Shown here: positions 25,127-34,934 of the stretch, piece by piece
Position numbering within the stretch: position 1 is the first letter of the stretch
Layout: every line of letters starts with the position of its first letter
NCBI GenBank assembly: GCA_003021785.1
Contig: PXQU01000016.1
Location: 293,101-357,100 of the forward strand
DNA length: 64,000 nucleotides
Direction of reading: 5' to 3'
From: Halobacteriales archaeon QH_7_65_31
GTDB taxonomy: Archaea > Halobacteriota > Halobacteria > Halobacteriales > Haloarculaceae
Notes under the pieces: generated by a model
Databases searched by the model: none
What the model was told of the DNA's origin: nothing
The model's input: the letters and a program-made list of their open reading frames with translations, nothing else
Program-made: the position numbers and the translations under genes

Positions 25127-27859
25127 GTGAACCTTCGCGGTCCCGTCGTCGCCTGTGAGGAGCCGCGGACAGTCGAGACGTCGAACGGGACCAGCGATCT
25201 CGCCGAGGTGGAGATCCGCCCCGATCGCGGCGCGGGCGAGCCGGTGACCGTCACGCTGTGGGGGAAATGGACCGAGACGGCCGCCGTCCTCGAAACCGGA
25301 ATGGAGCTGCTCGTCGTCGAGCCGGACGAACGCGAGTACCGAGGCGAGACGCAGTACGCGACGGGACGCGACAGCTTCGTCGTCGTGAACCCCGACTTCC
25401 TCGTCGACGTGACCGACGTGCGGGCGTGGGTGCAGTGTCCGCGGATGTACTATCTGAACAAGCTGTCTGCGACGCCGCTCGCCTACCCGGTCGTGCGCGG
25501 GACGGTCGTTCACGAGGTGTTCGGCGATCTGCTCCGCGGTCACGAGCTCGATGAGTCGATCGAGGAGCGCGTCGCCGAGGCCGGGCTGGATATCGGCCTG
25601 CTGGGCGAAGACCGCGATGAAGTCGCCGAGGAGGTCCGACAGAACGCCGGTGCAGTCGAGGGGTGGTTAGCACAGGGGACGCTCACCGAAGCAGACGAGT
25701 GGCGGTCGGAACAGACCCTGCTCTCGGAGCTGTTCGGCATCAAGGGTCGCGCCGACGCCGTCCGGCGCGGGATGCCGGTCGAGCTGAAGACGGGAAAGAA
25801 CCTCAAGCGGGACCCCCGATTCCACGATAAGGTGCAGGCGGCCTGTTACGCGCTCGTTCTCGGGGAGCACGAGGCCCGGCGCGAGGGGGTATCCATCGGC
25901 GCGGCCGCCCCCGACACCGGTACGCTGCTGTACACGAAGAACAACGCCCTCGATCGGACGGAGGCGAACGGCGATCTCTCGCCAGCCAAGGAGTTCTCGC
26001 TCGGCGTCGGACTGCTGAAATACGTCGTTCGCCAGCGCAACGAGATCGCGGCGATGGAACACGACGGTTCCGTTCCGACCGGTAACGAGGCCGATGCGGT
26101 CTGTGAGTACTGCTTCGAGCAGGACACCTGCATGGTCGTCTCCGGTCGCCTCGATCAGGCGTCGAAGGCCGGTCAGATCGGCACTGCGGTCCCCGAACAC
26201 GAGCGCGACTACTTCGATCGCGTCTACCGCGCGCTGGAGGCGGAACGCCGCGCGGTCCACGCCGAGTACCGGAAGCTGTGGGAGCAGTCGGCACAGGAGC
26301 GAGCCGACGACGACCGCGCGCTGATCGACCTCGATCCGATCGATCGGACGGAGCGACCCGACGGCTCGTGGGAGCTGCGCGCTCGCCGCCGCTCCGAGGC
26401 GGTCTCGAAGCTCCGCGAAGGGGACATCGCGCTCGCGAGCGACGGCCACCCGACTCGCGGCACGGCAGAGCTGGCCCGCATCCGACAGCTCGACGACGAG
26501 ATTCTCGTCACGGCGGACGAGCCGTTCGATCTCCGACGACTCGACGTGTACCCCTCGGAGCTGAACGTGGCCCGCCAGCTCGCCGCGCTCCACGACGCGA
26601 TCCTGAAGGGCGACCCCGACGAGAAGGACGTCCTGTTCGGCCAGCGAGCGCCGACGTTCTCCGGGCCGGAGCGGACCTATATCGACAACAACGACGCACA
26701 GAACGAGGCGGTCAACCGAGCCGTCCGCGCCGACGACTTCGCGCTCGTTCACGGCCCGCCGGGAACGGGAAAGACGTACACGCTCGCACGGACGGTTCGC
26801 GCGCTCGTCGCCGACGGCCAGCGCGTCCTCCTGAGCGCGTTTACGAACCGCGCCGTCGATAACGCGCTCGAAGCCCTCCGCGAGCAGGGGTTCGACGCCT
26901 TCGTTCGCGTCGGGACCGAATCGGGCGTTCGCGCCGATATGCAGGACAAGCGACTGGCGACGACCGGTGACCCCGACGCGGTCACGGGGAAACTCGCAGA
27001 CGCGCAGGTGGTGGCGGCGACGACCGCCTCCTGTGGGGGCCGCGCCGTCCGCGAACAGGCGTTCGACGTGGCGATCGTCGACGAGGCCGGACAGCTGACC
27101 GAGCCGGGAACGCTCGCCGCGATCAACCGCGCCGACCGGTTCGTTCTCGTCGGTGATCACCAACAGCTCCCGCCGGTCGTGCGAGCAGATGGGGAGTCGC
27201 GAAACGAGACGGACAGATCGACCGACAGCGACCCGCGAGGAAGCGATCTCCAGACCTCGCTGTTCGAGCGACTCATCGAGCAGGCCCCCGAGGCGGGCGT
27301 CCTGCTGGACCGCCAGTACCGGATGGCCCAGCGCGTCCAGTCGTTCTCTTCACGGGAGTTCTACGACGGGAAGCTCCGCCCGGCCACGGCCGAGCAGGCC
27401 GGCCAGACGCTCGCGGATATCGGCGTCGAGACCACAGATCTGCCGCCCGAGCTACGCGAACAGGTCGCGTTCGTCGATCCCGACGGCACACAGGTCGGGA
27501 ACAGGAACCCGACGGAGGCGGATCGCGTCGCCGAGATCGTGGAGTCGTACGTCGCGGCCGGGGTGGCGCGTGCCGATATCGGCGTCATCGCGCCGTTTCG
27601 CGCGCAGGTCGCCGAGCTGTCGAGACGGCTCCCCGAGACGACCGTCGACACCGTCGACCGGTTTCAGGGGTCGGCGAAGGAGGTCATCGTCATCTCCTTC
27701 GTCGCGACAGGTGGATTCGACGGTCCGATCTTCGAGGATACCCGCCGGACGAACGTCGCGCTGACGCGGGCAAAACGGGCGCTCGCGCTGGTCGGTGACG
27801 CCGAGACGCTGGCAAGCGAGCCGTTCTACGAGCGACTGCTCGCGTGGGCACGCGCCTGA
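25127..27859 (+). CDS. dna2: Dna2-type nuclease-helicase
   Basis: A 910-residue fusion of a Cas4/RecB-like PD-(D/E)xK nuclease with a superfamily 1 helicase, acting in DNA end resection and flap processing. Iron-sulphur cysteines appear as VQCPRMYYLN near residue 105 and CEYCFEQDTC near 325. The nuclease lysine motif is VELKTGKN. The helicase has Walker A HGPPGTGKT near 543, DEAGQ near 651, GDHQQLPPV, DRQYRM, and the motif VI region NVALTRAKRAL. GTG 25127 is chosen because residues upstream in the same frame are not family-like and antisense the neighbouring gene. Confidence 0.9.
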   Translation: MNLRGPVVACEEPRTVETSNGTSDLAEVEIRPDRGAGEPVTVTLWGKWTETAAVLETGMELLVVEPDEREYRGETQYATGRDSFVVVNPDFLVDVTDVRAWVQCPRMYYLNKLSATPLAYPVVRGTVVHEVFGDLLRGHELDESIEERVAEAGLDIGLLGEDRDEVAEEVRQNAGAVEGWLAQGTLTEADEWRSEQTLLSELFGIKGRADAVRRGMPVELKTGKNLKRDPRFHDKVQAACYALVLGEHEARREGVSIGAAAPDTGTLLYTKNNALDRTEANGDLSPAKEFSLGVGLLKYVVRQRNEIAAMEHDGSVPTGNEADAVCEYCFEQDTCMVVSGRLDQASKAGQIGTAVPEHERDYFDRVYRALEAERRAVHAEYRKLWEQSAQERADDDRALIDLDPIDRTERPDGSWELRARRRSEAVSKLREGDIALASDGHPTRGTAELARIRQLDDEILVTADEPFDLRRLDVYPSELNVARQLAALHDAILKGDPDEKDVLFGQRAPTFSGPERTYIDNNDAQNEAVNRAVRADDFALVHGPPGTGKTYTLARTVRALVADGQRVLLSAFTNRAVDNALEALREQGFDAFVRVGTESGVRADMQDKRLATTGDPDAVTGKLADAQVVAATTASCGGRAVREQAFDVAIVDEAGQLTEPGTLAAINRADRFVLVGDHQQLPPVVRADGESRNETDRSTDSDPRGSDLQTSLFERLIEQAPEAGVLLDRQYRMAQRVQSFSSREFYDGKLRPATAEQAGQTLADIGVETTDLPPELREQVAFVDPDGTQVGNRNPTEADRVAEIVESYVAAGVARADIGVIAPFRAQVAELSRRLPETTVDTVDRFQGSAKEVIVISFVATGGFDGPIFEDTRRTNVALTRAKRALALVGDAETLASEPFYERLLAWARA

Positions 27860-27895
27860 GCCGAACAGTTATTCGGAGCGAGACGTAGCACGGAC

Positions 27896-28090
27896 ATGTA
27901 CCGAGCGGAGATGGGGACCGGGAAGCGACTGCTGCTGTTGACGCTCGCTGTCGTGTCGATCACGGCGTCGACGTGGGGGTTACAGGCGCTGTACGCGGAT
28001 CCGAACGTGGACCTGCTCAACGCCGTCTCGGTCATCAGTATCCCGGTGACAATCGGTATTATCGCCGCCTACTACGGGATCCGAGGTTAG
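27896..28090 (+). CDS. small two-segment membrane protein
   Basis: A 64-residue protein with two hydrophobic stretches, RLLLLTLAVVSITASTWGL and VSVISIPVTIGIIAAYYG. A TATA-like TTATTC element (27869-27874) lies about 25 nt before ATG 27896, consistent with a leaderless mRNA. Its TAG stop overlaps the TAA stop of the convergent helicase gene in a shared TTAG. Function is not recognised. Confidence 0.6.
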   Translation: MYRAEMGTGKRLLLLTLAVVSITASTWGLQALYADPNVDLLNAVSVISIPVTIGIIAAYYGIRG

Positions 28091-30711
28091 CCGTCTGTCG
28101 TCTCCGATTCGATCTCCGCTAACACGCGAGCGTGGAACTCTTGAAGCACGGCGGACTCGTCTTCGGCCAACACCACGTCACTGGCCATCAGTGTCGCCAG
28201 CCCGAACGCCCGCGGCGAGGGCGAATCGACCGTCTGCGTCTGAACCCGAAGCTCCCCGTCCGAGATCGATCCGAGCACGTCCTCTAACGCGTCGACGTTC
28301 AGCTTGTCTTCGAGGATCTCGCGGTACGTCTCCTCCATCACGGCGAACTCGTCTAGCTCCTGTGCGAACGACAGCAGCATCTCCGAGGAGACCTGCTGTT
28401 GGGCGGCGGTCTTCTCCGTCCCCTTGTACCGCTTGAGGATCATGAGCGAGCGCGTCGCGTTGATGCGGAAATACCGCTTGAGCAGATCCGAGCCGTCGAG
28501 ACTCGCCCGGAGGTCGTCGCGGATCTCGTCGGGGTCGATCTCCCGGACGAGCCGCTCGATATCGACCTTCCGGTTCAGCGGGAGCGTGAGCGTGAACCCG
28601 TTGTCCGCCACCGCGAGCTGGACGTTCGCGTTCGTCTGCTGGGCGACGTGGTACGCCAGCAGTCGCGAGAGACCGTCGTTGAACCGCCGACCGTACGCCG
28701 AGTGGACGTGGTAGTGGCGGCGGTACTCGTCGCGGTCCAGCGCCACCTCGATCGCGAGCCGGTCGTGCGTCGAGACGGACTCGGAGCCGGCGTAACGGAG
28801 CTGCTCGTCGTACATCCGGGCGAGCGCGCGAACGGTGTTCTCGTCCATCGGTAGCTCCCGGAGCCAAGCGCGGACGGCCGGCGGTCCCTCCTCGCGTAGC
28901 ATCGTTCCCATCGTCTGCTGGAAGCCGAGGATCTCGCGCCCCAGATCGTACGAGAGCGGGAGCCGCTCGGAGTACCAAGACGGCACTGTCGCGCTTTTGT
29001 TCGTCGGGTCGACGTACGCTTTCGTCCCGCGGCGGTAGCTGTACTGGTAGTTCGATCCGCCGAGGACGAACACGTCGCCTTTCTCCAGCGTGTCGAGATA
29101 CGTCTCGTCCAGCTGACCGACCCACTCGTCGGAGCCGCGCACGTACACGTCGACGTCGAACGAGTCGGGGATGGTTCCGATGTTCGTCATGTAGATGACG
29201 CGAGCGAGCCGACCGCGCTTCCCGATGAGTCGCTCTCCGACGTCGTACTCCTCGTGGTGGTGCTCGCCGCTCGGCGGATCGTTCGCGTCGCGCCAGATCT
29301 TCGGGTAGACGTTCTTCTCCGCTAACCCCTCGTACTCGCCCGTCATGTAGGCGAACAGCGACTCGAACGCGTCGTCGTCGTAGTTCCGGTACGGATACGC
29401 CGACCGGAGGATCTCTCGGATCTCCGCTTCGGGTCGGATCCGGTTGATCGCCATCCCGTACACCTGCTGTGTCGCGACGTCGTGTGCGCCCTCCGGCAGG
29501 AACACCCGGTCCACGAACCCTTCCTCGGCCTTCTTCAGCATGACCGCGCACTCGACGAGCTCGTCGCGGTCGAGCGCGTACACCCGGCCCTTGACCGTCT
29601 CGCCGAGCTGATGGCCCGCTCGCCCGACCCGCTGGAGCAGACTCGCCACGGACTTCGGCGAGCCGACCTGCACGACGAGATCGATATGCGGCATATCGAT
29701 CCCCAGCTCCAGCGACGTCGAGGTCGTCACCACGTCGATCGTCCCCCGCTTCAGCCGCTGTTCTATCTCCTGTCGCCGCTCTTTCGAGAGCGAGCCGTGG
29801 TGACAGCCGGAGTCCGCCTCGTCGAAGCCGTGCTGCTCGCGTAGGTTCGCGAGGACGCGTTCGGCTCCAGAGCGGGTGTTCGTGAAGACGAGCGTGTTCT
29901 CGTGGTCGTCGATGAGTCCAGCGAGCTCGTCGTAGAAGCGGTCGCTCACCACCCCCGGCGGCGTGTCGATGAGATCGTCCGTCGGACAGGCGAGCTCCAC
30001 GTCGAACTCGCGGACGAACCGCGCGTCGACGACGTCGAACTCGCGCGGCTCGCCGTCCTCGTAGCCGACGAGGAACTCACCGACGGCGTCGAGCGGCTCG
30101 ACCGTCGCCGAACAGCCGATCCGGGTCGGCGAGCCGGCACACATCGCCTCTAACCGTTCGAGCGACACCGACAGATGTGTGCCGCGTTTGTTCTCGGCCA
30201 GCGTCGTGTTCAGGATGTGCGGCGTCTCGTCCAGCATCTTCTGGCGCGCGGCGTCGGAGGTGTCGCCGTGGCGGATCGCCTGCCGCACGTCGATGTCCTC
30301 GGGACACCGGTCGGAGATGCCGTCGAGCGGCTCGGCCAGATTCCGGTGAATGTCGTTCGCGAGGGACTTCAGCGGCGAGACGTACAGACAGTAGACGGCG
30401 TTGTCCAGCTCGTCGGTCCGGGCGCGCCCCACGAGATCGTCGATGATGGCGGTGAACGAGGCGAGCGTCTTCCCCGAACCGGTCGGCGCACAGACGAGCG
30501 TGTTCTCTCCCTCGTCGATGTGCGGGATCGCCCCCTTCTGTGGCGGGGGGAAGAACCCGCCGTTTTCCGGGACGAACTCGCCGAACTGATCGAGCCACCA
30601 CTCCTGTGTCTCGGGTTCGAGCCGGTCGAGCACGTCACCGTCGTCGATGTCGACGCGCTCGGGATCGAACTCGATGTCGTCCCGCGTGGCGAGCCGCTCG
30701 CGCGCACTCAT
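28087..30711 (-). CDS. Lhr-type helicase lacking the DEIH (Walker B) segment
   Basis: An 874-residue superfamily 2 helicase. Present: the Q-like region, Walker A CAPTGSGKTLASF near residue 68, YVSPLKSLANDIHRN, IRHGDT, GCSATVEPLDAV (motif III), and C-terminal motifs FTNTRSGAERV, TTSTSLELGIDMPHIDLVVQ and QRVGRAGHQ. Missing: between ILNTT and LAENKRGTHLSVSL, where relatives have about 30 residues including PETLAILL and VVVDEIHS, the sequence joins directly (junction at 30201/30202). The reading frame is kept. Without motif II, ATP hydrolysis should fail. ATG 30711 is chosen; the longer frame upstream is antisense of the next gene. Confidence 0.9.
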   Translation of the reverse strand: MSARERLATRDDIEFDPERVDIDDGDVLDRLEPETQEWWLDQFGEFVPENGGFFPPPQKGAIPHIDEGENTLVCAPTGSGKTLASFTAIIDDLVGRARTDELDNAVYCLYVSPLKSLANDIHRNLAEPLDGISDRCPEDIDVRQAIRHGDTSDAARQKMLDETPHILNTTLAENKRGTHLSVSLERLEAMCAGSPTRIGCSATVEPLDAVGEFLVGYEDGEPREFDVVDARFVREFDVELACPTDDLIDTPPGVVSDRFYDELAGLIDDHENTLVFTNTRSGAERVLANLREQHGFDEADSGCHHGSLSKERRQEIEQRLKRGTIDVVTTSTSLELGIDMPHIDLVVQVGSPKSVASLLQRVGRAGHQLGETVKGRVYALDRDELVECAVMLKKAEEGFVDRVFLPEGAHDVATQQVYGMAINRIRPEAEIREILRSAYPYRNYDDDAFESLFAYMTGEYEGLAEKNVYPKIWRDANDPPSGEHHHEEYDVGERLIGKRGRLARVIYMTNIGTIPDSFDVDVYVRGSDEWVGQLDETYLDTLEKGDVFVLGGSNYQYSYRRGTKAYVDPTNKSATVPSWYSERLPLSYDLGREILGFQQTMGTMLREEGPPAVRAWLRELPMDENTVRALARMYDEQLRYAGSESVSTHDRLAIEVALDRDEYRRHYHVHSAYGRRFNDGLSRLLAYHVAQQTNANVQLAVADNGFTLTLPLNRKVDIERLVREIDPDEIRDDLRASLDGSDLLKRYFRINATRSLMILKRYKGTEKTAAQQQVSSEMLLSFAQELDEFAVMEETYREILEDKLNVDALEDVLGSISDGELRVQTQTVDSPSPRAFGLATLMASDVVLAEDESAVLQEFHARVLAEIESETTDG

Positions 30712-30795
30712 ACCTACCAGTAGGAGCGCCAGCCCCCAAGGCCGTTGTGCCTCCCGAAGGCCAACGCAAAAGTCGCTACCGGCACAGGATCGGCT

Positions 30796-31542
30796 ATGCG
30801 CGTCACGTTTCTCGGCACTGGTAGCGCGATGCCCACCGGGGAGCGGAACCAGACCGGTCTCCTGCTCGAAGCCGACGACGACCGACTGCTCGTGGACTGT
30901 GGAAGCGGCGTGCTCGGCGCGCTCGCCGACACGCGTGCCGGCTACGAGTCCGTCGATACCGTCCTGCTGACGCACCATCATCTCGACCACGTCTCCGATC
31001 TGCTTCCCCTTCTCAAGGCTCGCTGGCTCGTCGGCGAGGAGCAGCTCACCGTCGTCGGTCCCGCCGGCACGGAATCACTCCTCGACGGACTGCTCGACGT
31101 GCACGAGTATCTCCGCGGTCGCGTCGATCTCACGGTGGACGAAATCGACACCGAGCCGTGCACCGTCGCCGGATTCGACGTGCGGGCGGTCGAGACGGTC
31201 CACTCGATGGACTGTCTCGCCTACCGGTTCGCCCACGAGACGACCGACGCCGAGTTCTGCTTTTCGGGTGACTCCGAGGCGACCGAGCCGGTCGCTACGC
31301 TCGCTGACGGCGCGAGCGTGGTGGCCCACGACTGCTCGTTTCCCGACAGTATCGACGTGTCGAACCACCCGACGCCGACGGCGCTCGGTGAGCTGTTCGC
31401 CGGGCGGGACGTCGAGGAGCTGTATCTGACACACCTGTATCCGCACACTGACGGGAACCACCGCGAGATAACCGACGCCGTCCGCGCGAACTTCGACGGG
31501 ACGGTCCGGACGGCTCGCGACGGACTGACGGTCGAAGTTTAA
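30796..31542 (+). CDS. MBL-fold hydrolase, RNase Z-like
   Basis: A 248-residue metallo-beta-lactamase fold protein. It begins MRVTFLGTGSAMPTGERNQT, a start typical of RNase Z and arylsulfatase-like family members. The metal motif THHHLDHVSD is near residues 60-70, with further ligands in CFSGDSEATE and the C-terminal YLTHLYPHTDG. It lacks the exosite arm of true RNase Z, so a general phosphodiesterase/hydrolase role is equally likely. Divergent from the helicase gene; ATG 30796 gives the conserved N-terminus. Confidence 0.85.
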   Translation: MRVTFLGTGSAMPTGERNQTGLLLEADDDRLLVDCGSGVLGALADTRAGYESVDTVLLTHHHLDHVSDLLPLLKARWLVGEEQLTVVGPAGTESLLDGLLDVHEYLRGRVDLTVDEIDTEPCTVAGFDVRAVETVHSMDCLAYRFAHETTDAEFCFSGDSEATEPVATLADGASVVAHDCSFPDSIDVSNHPTPTALGELFAGRDVEELYLTHLYPHTDGNHREITDAVRANFDGTVRTARDGLTVEV

Positions 31543-31558
31543 TTACGATACCGAGCCA

Positions 31559-31605
31559 GCCACGCCGTGCGCTGACCGACGTGCGCCGGGAGACGAGGGC
31601 GTGGC
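31559..31605. terminator. inverted repeat between convergent genes
   Basis: GCCACGCC (31559-31566) is matched exactly by GGCGTGGC (31598-31605) around a 31-nt loop. It lies in the 105-bp gap between the convergent MBL and pelA genes, so a shared terminator is the simplest reading. No U-run is present on either strand. Confidence 0.3.
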
Positions 31606-31647
31606 ACGAGCAATCCCGGCGTCGCGACCGCTCGTCTGTTCGCTATT

Positions 31648-32715
31648 TCACTCCAGCCGATACCGCAACAGCGCTGCGACTCCTCCGAGGTTCTGGAGCT
31701 GACGACCGGGGTCGAACTCGCTCGAAAACACCGTCACCTCACCACCTTTCTGTTCGACGCTTCGGATGAGCTCGTTCGCGTCCGCGTCCCACTCTCCCTC
31801 GTCCGCGCGCTCCTTCCGGAGCCGGCTATCGAGGATGAGTAGCTCCTCGACTGCACCGAACTCCGCGGCCTGCATCGTCTCCTCGATACCGTATGTGGCT
31901 TTCGCCCCCTCACCGATACGTTGGGTGAGTTCGTCGATGCGGTCTGCTTCCTCGGCGATACGCGTCTCGGCCTGTACCTCCTCGACAGCACCGCGCTTGA
32001 GGACCTCGTGGACACCACGCCCACCTGCTGCCGAGGTGTCGACCGTCGTGATACGGTCAGTGAGCGACGGGTGCTCCTCCTCGAAGTAATCGAGCGCGTC
32101 CTGTTTCGTGAACCCCGGCCCGGCGAGGATGATCGCCTCGGCGTCCGTTCGCGTGAGCACGGTCCCGAGCTCGTCGAACAGCTCGTCGCGAGGGCGGGCG
32201 TACTCGCCTTTTCCGGTCGGCTTGGTGATACTCGCGCGCTCCTCGACGCCGTACTGCTCGACGGTGTGGACGTACGCCTCCCCCTCCTCGACGGTCGCGA
32301 TGGCGACCTCCGGGTTCTCGGTCGCCTCGACGGCTTCCTTGAGCCGTTCGAGCTGGTCGGTCTGCCACCGTTTCTCGATCTCCAGCTCGGTGCGTTCCTC
32401 GACGTTGAGCGTGTGGTGGAAGCCGAGCTGGTCCTCTCGCGAGCAGTCGGCGATCTCGCCGCCGACGCGGAGGCGATTCGCGAACTTCGCGAACTCGACG
32501 TCCTCGGTCGTGAGCTCGACCCACATGTGCTCGCGCTCCCCGCCGGAGTCACGGAGCTGGTCGTCGTTGCGCTGGATACGCCGCGTCGTATCACCGCCGA
32601 CCCGGTCGCCCGGCTCGATGACGTAGGTGAGATGCCACAGATCATCGAGGCTCTCGGGGACGACCGTGATTCGCTCGCGGTCGGCCTCGCGCTGTTGCCG
32701 GTCGGCAATTCGCAT
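31648..32715 (-). CDS. pelA: mRNA surveillance protein Pelota
   Basis: A 355-residue Dom34/Pelota protein that, with aEF1A-type GTPase, releases stalled ribosomes. The N-terminal Sm-like domain ([17 protein letters not shown], then DTTRRIQR) is followed by the eRF1-like domains 2 and 3, with [16 protein letters not shown] near residue 195. The GGQ motif of eRF1 is absent, as it should be. The gene directly follows the rqcH gene on the minus strand with a 39-nt gap, giving a ribosome-rescue pair. Confidence 0.93.
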   Translation of the reverse strand: MRIADRQQREADRERITVVPESLDDLWHLTYVIEPGDRVGGDTTRRIQRNDDQLRDSGGEREHMWVELTTEDVEFAKFANRLRVGGEIADCSREDQLGFHHTLNVEERTELEIEKRWQTDQLERLKEAVEATENPEVAIATVEEGEAYVHTVEQYGVEERASITKPTGKGEYARPRDELFDELGTVLTRTDAEAIILAGPGFTKQDALDYFEEEHPSLTDRITTVDTSAAGGRGVHEVLKRGAVEEVQAETRIAEEADRIDELTQRIGEGAKATYGIEETMQAAEFGAVEELLILDSRLRKERADEGEWDADANELIRSVEQKGGEVTVFSSEFDPGRQLQNLGGVAALLRYRLE

Positions 32716-32754
32716 ACGCCGACTCGTAGAGCCGGGGGGAAAGACCCTAGTATC

Positions 32755-34854
32755 CTACTCGACGAGACGCGAGCCGCCCGGCGGACAGAACTCCTGAACC
32801 CGATCCGGTGACGCCACCTTCCGCAGGAACGACTCGTCGGCAAACCGGCGCTTGAACTCACGGTAGAGCAGCTTCGCGATGTCGTTCTGGGCGTACTGGC
32901 CGGGTTCGAGTTCGATGTACGTCTCTACCTCGTCTTCGATAGCGCGCTTCGGGCCACCGAGCACGCGCGTCTCCGGCTCGCACTGAATGCCGACCGCACA
33001 GTCGATCCCCGTCGATTCGAAGTACGTCCGGTCGCCGCGGATCGTGAACCCGCCCTTTTCGAGGTACTCGCCGGATTCGGGCGTCTTCGATACCTGACTC
33101 GGCTCGACCATGTACACGTCACCGTCGAACTTCCCGTCTTTCCAGACCGACGAGTGCGTGACCGCAAAGCGGGCGGCTTCCTCCTTCGAGGAGTCCGGGA
33201 GATCGATGTCCCTCGACGGCTCAGACGGCCCCGTCGCCTTCAGCACCGTGACGGGTCCGCCGTGTGCCTGTGCGTGGAAGAAGCGGTCCCCGGACTCCAT
33301 ATACTTCTTGACGATCTCCTCGTTCTGGTCGGCGTTTCGGCCGCCGATGACGAGGAACCCGTCGCTGGTGTGGAACCACCGGAACCGCTCGTACCACTGC
33401 TCGTCGTAGCGAATCGGGATGTTCTGCTCGTCGAGCCAGTCGGTGTCGCTCGACTCGTCCGGCTCGGGATCGGGCTCGCTGTCGCCGGCCTCCCAGTCCT
33501 CACGTCGCTGTTTGGCGTCTGCGAGATCCTCGCGCGTGTCCTCAATCGCCGCGAGTGCGCCCTTCTTCTTCCCCTCGACGCGTTTGGCCTCCTGATAGAG
33601 GCGGTCGGCGTTCTTCTCGACGCCGTCTTCGGGCACGAGATCGATCCGTGTCTCGTCGAGTTCGACCGTCACTTCGCCCGTCTCGGGCGTGACGCTGACG
33701 ACGCGTTCAGCCCGTTCGTTGCCGGTCTCGGCGGCCTCACGAAAGGTCGCTTCGAGCTCCTCCCACGGGACGCCGGATTCTCGCGCCTCCCGAACGGTCG
33801 TCAGGATCTCGTCCACGAGATCGTAGTTGCTGTACAGCAGCTCCGCGCGTTCGCGCACCTCAGCGGCCTCCTGTTCGAACCCCTCGATCGCGCCCTGTTG
33901 TTGATCGATGATGCGCTCAAACTTCGCTATTTCCTCCTCGAAGTCGGGACGGGAGCTTCCGGGCGTCGGCTCCTCACGGTCGAGTTCGTAGAAGTAGTCG
34001 TCTAGCGCACCGGTGAACCGGTCGTAGCTGTCACAGTCCATCCCCTCGTGTTCGGCCATTGGGAGCGGCGTCACGTCGACCGGACGGGTGCGATCGCCGT
34101 CCTCGCTCTCCCAGTAGACACGGGAGTCGAACGCGCCGTCCTGTATCGATTCGCGCAGCCGTTCGAGCGCGGCGAACAGCTCCGCGAACAGCGCCTCGTC
34201 GGCGTCGTCGATGTCAAGCTCCTTCTCGATACCGGCGCGTGAACAGAGCTCCTCCGCCCACAGCCCACCGAGGTTGTGCTGGGTGGCGAGCGTCCGAACG
34301 ATATCCGTATCGGAGTCGCGCATCTTGGTGTCGAACGCCGCCCGGGAGCAGGTCATGGGATTGAATCGTGAGGACGGGAAGCCGTAGACGGATCCGGGCG
34401 CGACCGTCCGGGATTTGAGTCGCACCGTGTCGAGACAGTCGATGACCTCTCTGTCTTTGTTCATGACGACGACGTTCCCGTCGCCGAACAGCTCCGCGAC
34501 GACGAGCGTGTCGGTATCTTCGCGCGCGAACTCGAAGACGAGAATCCGGTCGAACTCGTACTGACGCACGTCGACGAGATCGGCTCCCGACAGCCGATTC
34601 CGGAGCATCATCGCGAAGTTCGGCGGTCGTCCCGGAGCGTCGGGGACGCGGTCGGGATCGGCCATGTGGGCGCGCTTCGGGTCACCGGTCTCGACGATGA
34701 GTTCGAGCCGACCGCGGTCGAAGTCCCGCAGCTTCAGTCGGAGCATATCGTCGTCGTAGAGATACGCTTTGTCGAGCTTCGCCCCCTCGTAGTCGCGAAG
34801 CTCCGTCACGAGCGCACGGAGATCCACGCTCGACATCGCTCGCTTCTGGTCCAT
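32755..34854 (-). CDS. rqcH: ribosome rescue protein RqcH (NEMF/Rqc2 family)
   Basis: A 699-residue NFACT protein that binds 60S-type stalled peptidyl-tRNA and recruits alanyl-tRNA for C-terminal tailing. The NFACT-N domain starts SSVDLRALVTELRDYEGAKL; a coiled-coil rod follows (EEIAKFERIIDQQQGAIEGF and later), then NFACT-R with GGRNADQNEEIVKKYM. ATG 34854 is chosen because it gives MDQKRAMSSVDL; ATG 34863 and a frame start at 34902 are weaker. Together with pelA it forms an mRNA/ribosome quality-control locus. Confidence 0.92.
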   Translation of the reverse strand: MDQKRAMSSVDLRALVTELRDYEGAKLDKAYLYDDDMLRLKLRDFDRGRLELIVETGDPKRAHMADPDRVPDAPGRPPNFAMMLRNRLSGADLVDVRQYEFDRILVFEFAREDTDTLVVAELFGDGNVVVMNKDREVIDCLDTVRLKSRTVAPGSVYGFPSSRFNPMTCSRAAFDTKMRDSDTDIVRTLATQHNLGGLWAEELCSRAGIEKELDIDDADEALFAELFAALERLRESIQDGAFDSRVYWESEDGDRTRPVDVTPLPMAEHEGMDCDSYDRFTGALDDYFYELDREEPTPGSSRPDFEEEIAKFERIIDQQQGAIEGFEQEAAEVRERAELLYSNYDLVDEILTTVREARESGVPWEELEATFREAAETGNERAERVVSVTPETGEVTVELDETRIDLVPEDGVEKNADRLYQEAKRVEGKKKGALAAIEDTREDLADAKQRREDWEAGDSEPDPEPDESSDTDWLDEQNIPIRYDEQWYERFRWFHTSDGFLVIGGRNADQNEEIVKKYMESGDRFFHAQAHGGPVTVLKATGPSEPSRDIDLPDSSKEEAARFAVTHSSVWKDGKFDGDVYMVEPSQVSKTPESGEYLEKGGFTIRGDRTYFESTGIDCAVGIQCEPETRVLGGPKRAIEDEVETYIELEPGQYAQNDIAKLLYREFKRRFADESFLRKVASPDRVQEFCPPGGSRLVE

Positions 34855-34934
34855 ATCCCCCATTCCGGGGTCGGGAGGAAACCGTTGTCGGCTTCCGTCC
34901 ACACAGTTTTGCCGGCTCGGCGTGACGGGCCGGT

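Noticed and set aside
28178-29551. A 457-residue frame inside the helicase as a separate gene
   Set aside because: Arg/Pro-rich shadow of the conserved C-terminal helicase sequence.
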